DNA of 64,000 nt from Arthrobacter terrae (GTDB lineage: Bacteria; Actinomycetota; Actinomycetes; Actinomycetales; Micrococcaceae): assembly GCF_015708085.1 (NCBI RefSeq), contig NZ_JADNYM010000001.1, forward strand, positions 124,001 to 188,000, given 5' to 3'. Below are positions 1-8,247 of this stretch, piece by piece. Position numbers and translations under genes: made by a program. The notes under the pieces were generated by a model. It was not told the origin of the DNA. It did not search any database and was given only the letters and a program-made list of their open reading frames with translations. Within the stretch, counting starts at the first letter, position 1, and every line of letters starts with the position of its first letter.

Positions 1-1
1 G

Positions 2-2785
2 CAGGCAATCAAGGACAAAGCGGGCGACACGCTCCTGGTCCATGTCCGCTTTGGTGAGCTTGCCGAAGGCTTCCTCCCCATCGTGTGGAGCGATACCGGC
101 TTCATGACCCCGCCCCCGGCGAAGAATTTCCCGGCCTGGGGCATTCCCATGACCCATCCGGCGTTTCCCGTCGCCGGACTGGCAAAACCAACCCTGTGGA
201 TCGAGGTCCGCGACTCGGTGGTCGGCGGTGCAATGGGCTGGATCACCGCCGCCGCATGGGCTAACGATCCGTCCCAATTCAGGTCCCATGTGCCGTTGGA
301 AATGCTCTTTGGCGGATTGTCCGCATTCACGAACCTGAAGATCGACGGGCCGATTACTGACGTCCTGTGGAACGGCCGATTCAGCTACGAGGCGCCGCAT
401 CTCACCTTCGACTCGGGACCGTTTTCGGGGAGCGGCCGGATCCGGGTCAGCGATGAAAATTACGACTTCGACGCCACCATCGATGTACCGCTGACAGGGC
501 TGCCCAAGGGAGCGACCGTTCCGGTCAAGCGTCCTAACGGCCTGGAGAACCTGATATTTGGCAGCAAGACGTGGCGCTACGAGCGCACGCTGGGCGGAAA
601 GAGCGGCTCGAAAATCTCCGGAGAACTGACCGCCACGCTGGGCAACGGATCGTTCGACGTTCGCGGTACCGCCGGCTACAGCCGCTCGAACCCGCGGATC
701 CGCGGGACGGTAACTATCGTCGTCGGCAGCCTTGAGACGGCCCGGCAGGCGGTCACCGACCGGCTCGGACCTGATGCTCCGGCCAGCATTGAACCGGCGG
801 CGCCGGGAGAGGGCATCGCCATCGCGGGTTTCGGCCAACTGGACTTCGAGCTTTCCGAGTGGATGACCGGAAACGCCGAGGTGATCGTGCACCCGGAGGG
901 CTGGGTCACCGCCCGGGGGGAAATCCTGCCCACGAAGATTATCCCGCTCTTCCGGAAGCAGGCGAAGGAGCGCGAAGTCCCGGGGGCCGGCGGGTCCCTC
1001 ACCGAGGTCGTCGCTGGCCTACCGCTGATTGGAGACGTTCGGATCGAAGCCGAGGCCCAGCTCTATTCGTACGGTTGGTTCGGCCCCGGAACATTGCACG
1101 ACATCCGCGTTACCGGGCTGATCTCCAACCATCCCGCCATCGTGAACCGTTTCGAACTGGCCGGAACCATTAGTTCACCGGCGGCCGCCGGACTTCGGCT
1201 CGAAGCAAACATCGGCCTGTCCGCGTATGCCGTTCACCTGAAGAAGGTCGCCGAGGCGAAACTCACCGGGCAGGGCACGCTGGAGCTGCAAATGTACGCG
1301 GAGGCCGCAGCGGCTGCGGGACGCCGCGCCTCCACGGCTCCTCCGGGTGAGGCAGAGTACTACCTCCGGGGGAGTCTGGCCGCCGCCGCGGCACTCATTC
1401 TCGATCTGCAGCTCAAGCTTCGCGGTGATGTCCTCGGCTTCTGGCGGCCCAACATCCACCTCATCGACCAGACCTACACGCTGGGACAGGCCGGCGCAAA
1501 GCTGAACTTTGAGTACGTTTTCGGGAAGAACAAAGACAGTAGCATCGAGGTCAGCTTCGACAAGGTCAGCTTCGACGCCGGCACTTTCGCCGCCGCCGTC
1601 GTTCGCGGCGAAACGGTGACCCAGAAGGGCTACGAAGGCAAGACGCCGGTTGCCGCCGACACCACGAGCGAGGTGGTCAACCCGGACGCGCCGCCGCCCC
1701 CTGGCCCGGTGGCCTCCGGTGCGCACACTTCCGCCCAGTTGGAAGAACCCTTCAGCATGTACTGGGCGTCGCATACGCTGCGGTTGTCGCTGCTGGAACC
1801 ACCGGATCTTCAGATGGAGAGCACCGGACCTGAGCGGCTGTTGAACAGGATTTCACGTGCGCGGAAGAATGTCCGCAAGGATGCCGCCCTTTCCGTGTTG
1901 GAGCGGGACACGCGGCTGTCGGATCTGGACAAGATCGCCGCCCAGGCCCGGCAGGTGTTGGACGCGGCCGAGAAGGTCGAGAAGGGATCCAGGTATCTGA
2001 CCCCCTCCGTGCCCGGGTTCCACAATCTGGCGCAGCTCATTGCGGACTACGGCACCCGCTATCGGACGACCGACCTTGCCGTCGGGCTCGCGGCGGTCAG
2101 CGTGGATCCGACGAATCCCAAGACGGTGCTGAACAAGTTCCCGAAACTTGCCGACGACGCCCTCATCGCCGCACGAGTCGGGCGGATCCTGGACATGGGT
2201 GTCTCCGCGACGGTGCTGCGCAGAATCGTGGACAACCACCCGCCGAGCGCCGAGGGAGACGTCGTCGACCTGCTGGAATACATCGAGACCATGATCCTTG
2301 CCCGGGCCGTCAACTGGGGGGCGGTGCTGACAGACCTGAAGATCGGCGGCAGGAAACTTCAGGGGGCCACCTGGGTGCTGCGCTATATTGCGACCTACGG
2401 CGACTGGTCGGACGTGTCCTTTGAAGCCAAAGACGAGGATGCTGGGCAGCCCGACAACCGCCGGTGGGACACCCTGATGTCCGGGACGCTCTATGAATTC
2501 AAGGACTGGTACGTCTGGAAGTCGATATCCTCGCGGACGTTCCTCAAACAGATCCTGCAGGACTACCTCAACAACGGGGTGGGCGAGACGATGCCGCTCA
2601 AGTGGGTCTTCAGTGACTCTCCGCTGACCCGTAAGTCGATCATTGCCAACATGGAGGCGGCCCTCGACGGGGTTAAGGCGGATCTGCTGGCGGGGAAGCC
2701 GCCCCGGGTTCCGGGTTACTACTCGCCGGCCATGTGCGACACGATCAAGAGCCGGCTCAATTCCGTGGTGGTTAAAGTCAACTAG
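2..2785 (+). CDS. Large beta-rich eCIS-associated protein, 5' end outside window
   Basis: The reading frame is open without a stop back to base 2, so the GTG at 83 is probably internal and the true start lies upstream; about 927 codons are visible. The first ~500 residues are rich in alternating hydrophobic, beta-strand-like segments with many Gly turns. They are followed by a Pro-rich linker (PPPPGP near residue 560) and an alpha-helical C-terminal third. No catalytic motif is recognised. It lies just upstream of a DUF4157 protein and the baseplate genes of a contractile injection system. It could therefore be a cargo or structural protein whose N-terminal delivery domain lies outside the window; this is inference from position. 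The stop is TAG at 2783-2785. Function unknown. Confidence 0.75.
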   Translation, partial: QAIKDKAGDTLLVHVRFGELAEGFLPIVWSDTGFMTPPPAKNFPAWGIPMTHPAFPVAGLAKPTLWIEVRDSVVGGAMGWITAAAWANDPSQFRSHVPLEMLFGGLSAFTNLKIDGPITDVLWNGRFSYEAPHLTFDSGPFSGSGRIRVSDENYDFDATIDVPLTGLPKGATVPVKRPNGLENLIFGSKTWRYERTLGGKSGSKISGELTATLGNGSFDVRGTAGYSRSNPRIRGTVTIVVGSLETARQAVTDRLGPDAPASIEPAAPGEGIAIAGFGQLDFELSEWMTGNAEVIVHPEGWVTARGEILPTKIIPLFRKQAKEREVPGAGGSLTEVVAGLPLIGDVRIEAEAQLYSYGWFGPGTLHDIRVTGLISNHPAIVNRFELAGTISSPAAAGLRLEANIGLSAYAVHLKKVAEAKLTGQGTLELQMYAEAAAAAGRRASTAPPGEAEYYLRGSLAAAAALILDLQLKLRGDVLGFWRPNIHLIDQTYTLGQAGAKLNFEYVFGKNKDSSIEVSFDKVSFDAGTFAAAVVRGETVTQKGYEGKTPVAADTTSEVVNPDAPPPPGPVASGAHTSAQLEEPFSMYWASHTLRLSLLEPPDLQMESTGPERLLNRISRARKNVRKDAALSVLERDTRLSDLDKIAAQARQVLDAAEKVEKGSRYLTPSVPGFHNLAQLIADYGTRYRTTDLAVGLAAVSVDPTNPKTVLNKFPKLADDALIAARVGRILDMGVSATVLRRIVDNHPPSAEGDVVDLLEYIETMILARAVNWGAVLTDLKIGGRKLQGATWVLRYIATYGDWSDVSFEAKDEDAGQPDNRRWDTLMSGTLYEFKDWYVWKSISSRTFLKQILQDYLNNGVGETMPLKWVFSDSPLTRKSIIANMEAALDGVKADLLAGKPPRVPGYYSPAMCDTIKSRLNSVVVKVN

Positions 2786-2899
2786 CCTCCGGCCGTTGGT
2801 GGTGCTCGAGAGTCCCTGGCCGCCGCCTACCACTTGATCGCCCAACCGCCGGCGAGGGCGCTGGAGTGCTCCGAAGACAGTACGGTGACGGGCCCGCGT

Positions 2900-2905
2900 T
2901 AGGCT
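2900..2905 (+). promoter_or_regulatory. Candidate leaderless -10 element TAGGCT
   Basis: TAGGCT fits the actinobacterial TANNNT -10 consensus and ends 6 bases before the ATG at 2912, with no Shine-Dalgarno between. Transcription would start at or next to the start codon. No convincing -35 is seen. Confidence 0.4.
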
Positions 2906-2911
2906 CTGGCC

Positions 2912-5191
2912 ATGCTGGCGTATCAGGATGCGGAACAAAAGTCAGAGGGCCGTCCTCTGGATACTGCGACAAAAGAACACTACGAACGTGGTCTGAACTC
3001 GGATTTGAGCGGCGTTCGGCTCCATACTGACGGCCCGGCCCAGCTGTCCGCGGCCGGCCTTGGCGCACAGGCTTTCACCTCGGGACTACACATCATCTTT
3101 GGTGCTGGGCGCTTTGATCCGGCATCGTTGGCGGGGCGACACCTTCTGGGTCATGAGCTTGCCCATGTTGTACAGCAGCAGGGGGGTTCTGCCGGCAGCA
3201 CAGCGACGACAGCAGATGCCGAGGCCGAAGCCGAGCGTGCCGCATCAGTGGCCGCGGCGGGATCACCGACCAGTGTTCACGCAGACCGAGCCGGCCGACT
3301 GCGTGGATTCGGCGGCGATATCCGCACCATGTCGATCACGCCTCAGTTTGCCCGCAGCCTCACAGATGCGGCGTTGGCAGAACAGCTCCAGATCCTCGGC
3401 GCCCATCTGGCCGTGCTGCCCGCTGGCGCCGCTGAATTTGAAGCGGCACGCTCAAATCAGAGCATCCTGCAGGAAGAACAGGTCCACCGCTTAGTGAGCG
3501 GCCAGACCATCTTCGGGGTGGGAAGTACTGTCCAACATAGACACCTCCGATTTCAGCAAGGCGTTCTGTTGTCGGCACGCCACCGGCTTCTGCAAAACAT
3601 CGAAAACCTGGCCCAATGGCGTTCACTTATCGTCGACCGACTGCCCGCGGAAGCGCTGCAAACCCAGGTGCTTGCCCAATCGGCGTCAGATCTTCATGCA
3701 ACGGCTACCACCACCGGCGGCCTGACCGCGTTCTCAAACTGGAGCGCGGACCCCAATCCATACCGCCGCAATGTCTGGGAGCACCAAGTCCGCGGCCAAT
3801 GGCGGGCATGCACGGGCTGCCACGAGCTTGTCCGAGCTGATCAAATGGCGGGCGACGAGTCCCATACAGGTCCGGCATGGCTGACACCGGCTGATCGATT
3901 GTCAGATGCCGCCGGGCTGAACTCGAGCCCGATCGGCATGTACAGCGGCATAACCGGGGAGAGTTCTGCCCGGACCTTGGCTGCCATCGCGGCCATCCGA
4001 CCTATCGTGGCACCTCTGGGGGACCAAGGTTACAGGATCATTCCGGACGATGTATTTAGTCTGCGGAGCGGTCTGACACCAGGTCAACTCAAGGAGACCA
4101 TTCTGGCCAAGTTGGATCATCGGCGCTGGTCATACGCGGAATTAATTCGACGGATCGCCAACGGTGATATCAGTTACCTGCAGCTTGGCCCAGTGTTGCA
4201 GGATCTCCTCCCCAGCACCGATGCCGAGGTCCAGCAGGCAGTCAAAGATGACATCGCGTCAGAGCATCGATGGTCCATCCTGAAGATCGCAGGAACAATT
4301 ATCCTGGCTCTCCTGTCAATTCTCTTTCCACCGCTGGTTTTGGCGCTCGCCGCAATTCAGTTCACACAGGGTTACAACACCTTCAAGACAGGGTCAGCCT
4401 ACAATCTCGGCATAGGCGCCAACAGTGTTTTCACCCGTGACCAGCAGGATAGCGGCACCGCCATGATGGCGTCGGGCGTGTTCAACATGACCATGGCCGC
4501 CGTCACGGTCGCAGGCGCGGCACCGGGCCTGCTCGATACCGCTGCGACGCGCGCCATTACCACCTCCGATCTGGCAGTTGCCGCGCGGCTGGGGCAACGC
4601 GCACTGCAAGGTCCGATACCCGAGGCCGAGCTTTTACTCCTCCAGCAGCCGGGCCTGGTCGGACGGGTGGCGCTACGCTGGGCAGACATGAGGCAATTCC
4701 AAGTCCTATATCGGGGACAAACCGCGGCGACAGCGGAGATTCTCAGCCCGGTGGCACGCTCCGGTGGAGTCGCCGCCTCCCGGTCCATGTATGACGCCAT
4801 GAAGGCACAGGGCATGAGCGATCTGGAAATAGCGGGGCTGACGGCCAAATGGAATAACCAGCCGGTCCCGTCGTTCAGCGCGCCGCCAGGCATGGCAGGC
4901 CAGCCCTTAGGCGGGGTCGGTATTCCAACCACCCGCCTGCCGAACATCGCTGCTGACTTTGCCCAGCCAACCGGCGTCATCTATGTCCTGCGGATTCCCA
5001 AGGGCCTCGCCATTCCGGTCGGAAAGGCCGGCTGGGGGGCCCAGTCGGCCCTCGAGCAGGAATGGGTGATATTCCATCAGTTACCAAATGGAATGGTCGT
5101 CCGCCAACTTCCAGGCAATGTTGCGCCTCCACTGCAGTTCGACTATCCGGCAGCGGGTCCGTCTCTGGCAGTCCCTCCGGCAACGCCATGA
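2912..5191 (+). CDS. DUF4157 (eCIS core) protein with C-terminal ADP-ribosyltransferase-like domain
   Basis: 759 aa. The N-terminus is a DUF4157 domain with the metallopeptidase-like signature HELAHVVQQ (HExxH at 81-85), typical of proteins encoded in eCIS loci and thought to mark cargo or process it. A C300-x2-C303-H304 cluster suggests a small metal site. A long hydrophobic stretch spans about 456-484. The C-terminal ~165 residues carry an ADP-ribosyltransferase-like pattern: YRG with Arg601, a TT-R...A-x2-FA stretch starting Thr673-Thr674, and an ExE motif at Glu715/Glu717. In the R-S-E class of ART toxins these bind NAD and catalyse transfer; the assignment is from motif spacing only. The stop overlaps the next gene by ATGA, as in toxin-immunity pairs. 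Start chosen at ATG 2912, behind a possible leaderless promoter. Confidence 0.8.
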   Translation: MLAYQDAEQKSEGRPLDTATKEHYERGLNSDLSGVRLHTDGPAQLSAAGLGAQAFTSGLHIIFGAGRFDPASLAGRHLLGHELAHVVQQQGGSAGSTATTADAEAEAERAASVAAAGSPTSVHADRAGRLRGFGGDIRTMSITPQFARSLTDAALAEQLQILGAHLAVLPAGAAEFEAARSNQSILQEEQVHRLVSGQTIFGVGSTVQHRHLRFQQGVLLSARHRLLQNIENLAQWRSLIVDRLPAEALQTQVLAQSASDLHATATTTGGLTAFSNWSADPNPYRRNVWEHQVRGQWRACTGCHELVRADQMAGDESHTGPAWLTPADRLSDAAGLNSSPIGMYSGITGESSARTLAAIAAIRPIVAPLGDQGYRIIPDDVFSLRSGLTPGQLKETILAKLDHRRWSYAELIRRIANGDISYLQLGPVLQDLLPSTDAEVQQAVKDDIASEHRWSILKIAGTIILALLSILFPPLVLALAAIQFTQGYNTFKTGSAYNLGIGANSVFTRDQQDSGTAMMASGVFNMTMAAVTVAGAAPGLLDTAATRAITTSDLAVAARLGQRALQGPIPEAELLLLQQPGLVGRVALRWADMRQFQVLYRGQTAATAEILSPVARSGGVAASRSMYDAMKAQGMSDLEIAGLTAKWNNQPVPSFSAPPGMAGQPLGGVGIPTTRLPNIAADFAQPTGVIYVLRIPKGLAIPVGKAGWGAQSALEQEWVIFHQLPNGMVVRQLPGNVAPPLQFDYPAAGPSLAVPPATP

Positions 5192-5556
5192 CATCCCCGG
5201 CGGAGGAATGGCGGCGGATTATTCGTTCCGGAATGCCCAACGCCCCGCGCGACGACGACGAACTGCACCGATATCTTCTAGCCGCATACACGCGATCGCA
5301 GGGTATTGAACGGTTCGTGATGGCCGTTGCGCGGCTGACATTCGGCGATCTGGATGTGGCAGAGGACGTCTTGACCTACCTGCCCGAGCCCGGCCATCCC
5401 GCCCGGGTTCTGGCCCGGTCGCTGGACGCTCTGCTGCCGACGGAAGCCACCGTGCTGGAAAATCCTGCGGCTGCCCGCCGGTGGCTCGCCAAGCATCGGG
5501 ATACGCTGCGCTGGAACCCCGCGTCGGGGCGGTTCGAGTCCTCATACTCTGACTGA
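5188..5556 (+). CDS. Small protein, candidate immunity partner of the upstream toxin
   Basis: 122 aa. The start is the ATG at 5188, whose ATGA overlaps the stop of the DUF4157/ART gene, implying translational coupling. A longer frame from 5062 would run antiparallel to no signal and overlap the toxin domain, so it is rejected. The protein is mostly helical, acidic (many Asp/Glu), without signal peptide or membrane segment, hence cytosolic. No family is recognised. Size, coupling and position directly after a putative ADP-ribosyltransferase make an immunity protein the leading idea, but an eCIS chaperone or adaptor for the cargo is equally compatible. The function is inference. Confidence 0.7.
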   Translation: MTSPAEEWRRIIRSGMPNAPRDDDELHRYLLAAYTRSQGIERFVMAVARLTFGDLDVAEDVLTYLPEPGHPARVLARSLDALLPTEATVLENPAAARRWLAKHRDTLRWNPASGRFESSYSD

Positions 5557-5627
5557 TCCCTACGCCGGCGAATTCATCTAAAGGCATCCGCAACGCCGTC
5601 GTGACGCCTGCGCCGCAGCATAGACCC

Positions 5628-6038
5628 ATGACGAACGGAGCAACTGCGGACATCGCGGACCAGTGGACCGGAGTGGGACTGCGCTTCCCGCTGCGCCCGG
5701 CCGTGGTGACGGGAGGCCTCGAGTACCTCGGTGGCATGGAACTGATCCGGGCGTCCATTGCCACCATTTTGGACACGCAACCCGGCGAGCGCATTATGGT
5801 CCCCTCCTTCGGCTGCGGGCTGCTGCGCTACCTGATGGAACCGAACACGCTGAGCACACGCACCTCGATGGAACAGGACATTATCTCCTCGCTCTCGCTG
5901 TGGGAGCCGCGGGTCCGGCTGGTGAACGTCGCGGTGACGCCCGGGGAGGATCCTTCCCTGGTATGGATAGAAATCTCCTACGTGCGTCTGGCCGATCTCC
6001 GGCCGGACAACCTGGTTTACCCGTTCTATTTGAAGTAG
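5628..6038 (+). CDS. gp25-like baseplate wedge protein
   Basis: 136 aa from ATG 5628; a GTG at 5601 would add nine residues and neither start has a clear Shine-Dalgarno. The protein matches the T4 gp25/phage W lysozyme-like baseplate family: an N-terminal region leading to a motif of the type ELIRASI..ILDTQPGER, then VPSFGCGLLRYLMEP, then a beta-rich C-terminus ending at LVYPFYLK. In contractile tails gp25 joins the baseplate to the first sheath ring. It begins the structural block, seven bases before the baseplate J-like gene. Confidence 0.88.
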   Translation: MTNGATADIADQWTGVGLRFPLRPAVVTGGLEYLGGMELIRASIATILDTQPGERIMVPSFGCGLLRYLMEPNTLSTRTSMEQDIISSLSLWEPRVRLVNVAVTPGEDPSLVWIEISYVRLADLRPDNLVYPFYLK

Positions 6039-6045
6039 CGATCCG

Positions 6046-8247
6046 ATGGCACTGATCAGCCCGATTCTGGACAACCGCTCCTACGAGCAACTGCGCGATG
6101 AGCTGATCCGCCGCATCCCGGTCTATGCGCCGGAGTGGACCAACCACAATGAGAGCGATCCGGGTATCGCGCTCGTGGAACTCTTCGCCTACCTCGGCGA
6201 GTCACTGCTGTACCGGTTCAACCAGATTCCCGACGCCGCCCGGATCGAGTTTCTGCGCATGCTGGGGGTCAGGCCCCGCCCGGCGCAATCGGCGCTGACG
6301 CTGCTGGCGGTATCAACCGAGCGCGCGGAGGGTGTCCAGATCCTGCAGGGTTCCGAGGCCGCTGCCGGGGCGGTGTCCTTCCAGACGCAGGACGAGGTGT
6401 ACGCGTGGCCGCTGGACCTGGTGGCCGCGGGCAAGACGCCGGAGGATCCGGCGGACACAAAAACCGGTCATGACAGCAGCGAGGACGCGCTGGCACGGGC
6501 TAAGGCAAAGAAGGCGACGGCGCAGTTCTACCGCACCACAGTGGTTTCGGCGGATCCCTTGGCGGCGGACGCCGTCTCGGTGGATGTCAGCGCGCAGGCG
6601 GACCGGTCGCTGTGGATCGCGCTGCTGCGCAAGGACACCACGGACGTGGAGAAACTCGCCGGCCGGACGCTGTTCATCGGGGTCGCCTTCGATGAAACCA
6701 TTGCGGAGCCGGTGCAGCTGGAGGCACTGAAAGCCGACGGCGCCGCGGCCTTCCGCTCGGACGGGCTCACCTCCAGCCCTCCCCCGATGCTCTGGCGGCT
6801 CTGGAACGGTCCGCCCAAGACGCCCGCGGGCAGCAAGGGCGGCGCAGGTGGCAAGGGGGGCAATGGCAGCCCGGGCGGAGCGGAAACGCCGGCCTTCCAG
6901 GAGCTTCAGGTCCTCGGTGATACCACCAAAGGCCTGGTGAGCAGCGGCGTTGTGAAGCTGGCACTGCCCGCCGGCCTGCCGACCGTCACTGCGCCGTCGT
7001 CGGGCGGTCAGGACAGCCCGCCGCCGCTGGAGGACACCAAACTCGCCCAGAACGTGATCGCGTGGATCCAGGTCTGCCGTCCGGAGAACGCCGACGCCAA
7101 TGATTCCATTCATCGGGTCCGCTGGGTGGGCATCAACGCTGTTCAGGCCATCGCGTCGCGGACCGCTGCGGCGGAACTGCTGGGCAACGGGACAGGCGAC
7201 GGCGACCAGCAGCTGCCGCTGAACCATCACCCGGTGGTGCCCGGCAGCATGGTGCTGGAGGTGGAGGAGCCCGCCGGCTGGACGTCCTGGCTGGAGGTGG
7301 AGAACTTCTCCGGCAGCGGTGCCGGAGACAGGCACTACCTGGTGGACTATGACCACGGCTCGGTATCCTTCGGGCGGGCCCGGGTGCCACAGATCGGTGA
7401 GCGCATCCGGGTGCTTGCCTACCAGTACGGCGGCGGGTCGGCCGGCAATGTCGCGGCAGGGGCCGTGTCCGCGCTGCCGGGCACGGCCGGGGTGAAGGTG
7501 GCCAATCCGCTGCCGGCCGCGGGCGGCGCCGACGGCGTGCGCATCGACGAGGCGATGGATGCGATCCCCGCAGAGGTGCACCGCCACGACCGCGCGGTGA
7601 TCGGCGCTGACTTCCGGGACCTTGCGCTGCAGGTGTCCGGCGTGCAGCGGGCCGAAACGCTGCCGCTGCTGCACCCGGACAATCCGACCGTACCTGCGGC
7701 GGGTGTGGTGAGCGTGATGGTCTTCCCGGAGTTTGACCTGAGGAACCCGGCGGCCCCGATGCCGGATCTTGGCCTGCTGCGCCGGGTGGCCCGCTATCTG
7801 GACGCCCGTCGCCTGGTCACCACGGAGCTTTACGTGATTCCGCCGGAGTACGTGCGGATCAGCGTTTCCGTTGGCGTCCAGGTCCGCGCCGGTTACCAGG
7901 TGGACGCCGTCCGCCGCTGGGTGGAGCTGATCCTGCGCCAATACCTCGCACCGCTTCCCCCCTACGGGCCCGACGGCGGCGGCTGGCCGCTGGGCCGGAC
8001 CATCCGCCGGGCGGAGCTTGAGGCTATCGCAGTCCAGGTGGAAGGCGTCGAATACCTGGAGGATCTGCTGCTGGCCTCCCCGGACGCACCGCGGACGGAG
8101 CAGCCGCGCATCGATCTGTTGCCGTGGCAGCTGCCGGAGCTGGCGGCCATCACGGTCGTGTCCGGCACACCGCTGCCGGTGGGCACCGAGTACGCTCCCG
8201 CCCCGGCACCGAAAGTCCCGGTGCCTCTACCCCCGGAGGTGTGCTGA
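6046..8247 (+). CDS. Baseplate J-like protein
   Basis: 733 aa. The N-terminus (about residues 1-75: ISPILDNRSYEQLRDEL, then NESDPGIALVELFAYLGE) is the hallmark of the 'putative baseplate assembly protein' branch of the baseplate J/gp6 family used by eCIS and related tails (Afp11-like). A Gly/Ser-rich linker lies near residues 260-285, inserted between the N-terminal arm and the conserved C-terminal wedge region (DAIPAEVHRHDRAVIG..DFRDLALQVSGVQRAE, about 505-545). It assembles with the gp25-like and tail-protein-I-like products into baseplate wedges. It ends with TGA overlapping the next ATG by one base. Confidence 0.9.
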   Translation: MALISPILDNRSYEQLRDELIRRIPVYAPEWTNHNESDPGIALVELFAYLGESLLYRFNQIPDAARIEFLRMLGVRPRPAQSALTLLAVSTERAEGVQILQGSEAAAGAVSFQTQDEVYAWPLDLVAAGKTPEDPADTKTGHDSSEDALARAKAKKATAQFYRTTVVSADPLAADAVSVDVSAQADRSLWIALLRKDTTDVEKLAGRTLFIGVAFDETIAEPVQLEALKADGAAAFRSDGLTSSPPPMLWRLWNGPPKTPAGSKGGAGGKGGNGSPGGAETPAFQELQVLGDTTKGLVSSGVVKLALPAGLPTVTAPSSGGQDSPPPLEDTKLAQNVIAWIQVCRPENADANDSIHRVRWVGINAVQAIASRTAAAELLGNGTGDGDQQLPLNHHPVVPGSMVLEVEEPAGWTSWLEVENFSGSGAGDRHYLVDYDHGSVSFGRARVPQIGERIRVLAYQYGGGSAGNVAAGAVSALPGTAGVKVANPLPAAGGADGVRIDEAMDAIPAEVHRHDRAVIGADFRDLALQVSGVQRAETLPLLHPDNPTVPAAGVVSVMVFPEFDLRNPAAPMPDLGLLRRVARYLDARRLVTTELYVIPPEYVRISVSVGVQVRAGYQVDAVRRWVELILRQYLAPLPPYGPDGGGWPLGRTIRRAELEAIAVQVEGVEYLEDLLLASPDAPRTEQPRIDLLPWQLPELAAITVVSGTPLPVGTEYAPAPAPKVPVPLPPEVC

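Noticed and set aside
1853-2938. Minus-strand 361-aa frame opposite the large eCIS protein
   Set aside because: It lies antisense to an intact long gene, has no Shine-Dalgarno and shows the Arg/Gly/His-rich composition typical of shadow frames in GC-rich DNA.
6313-7941. Minus-strand 542-aa frame opposite the baseplate J-like gene
   Set aside because: Its composition is unlike a real protein and it is fully antisense to a well-supported gene.
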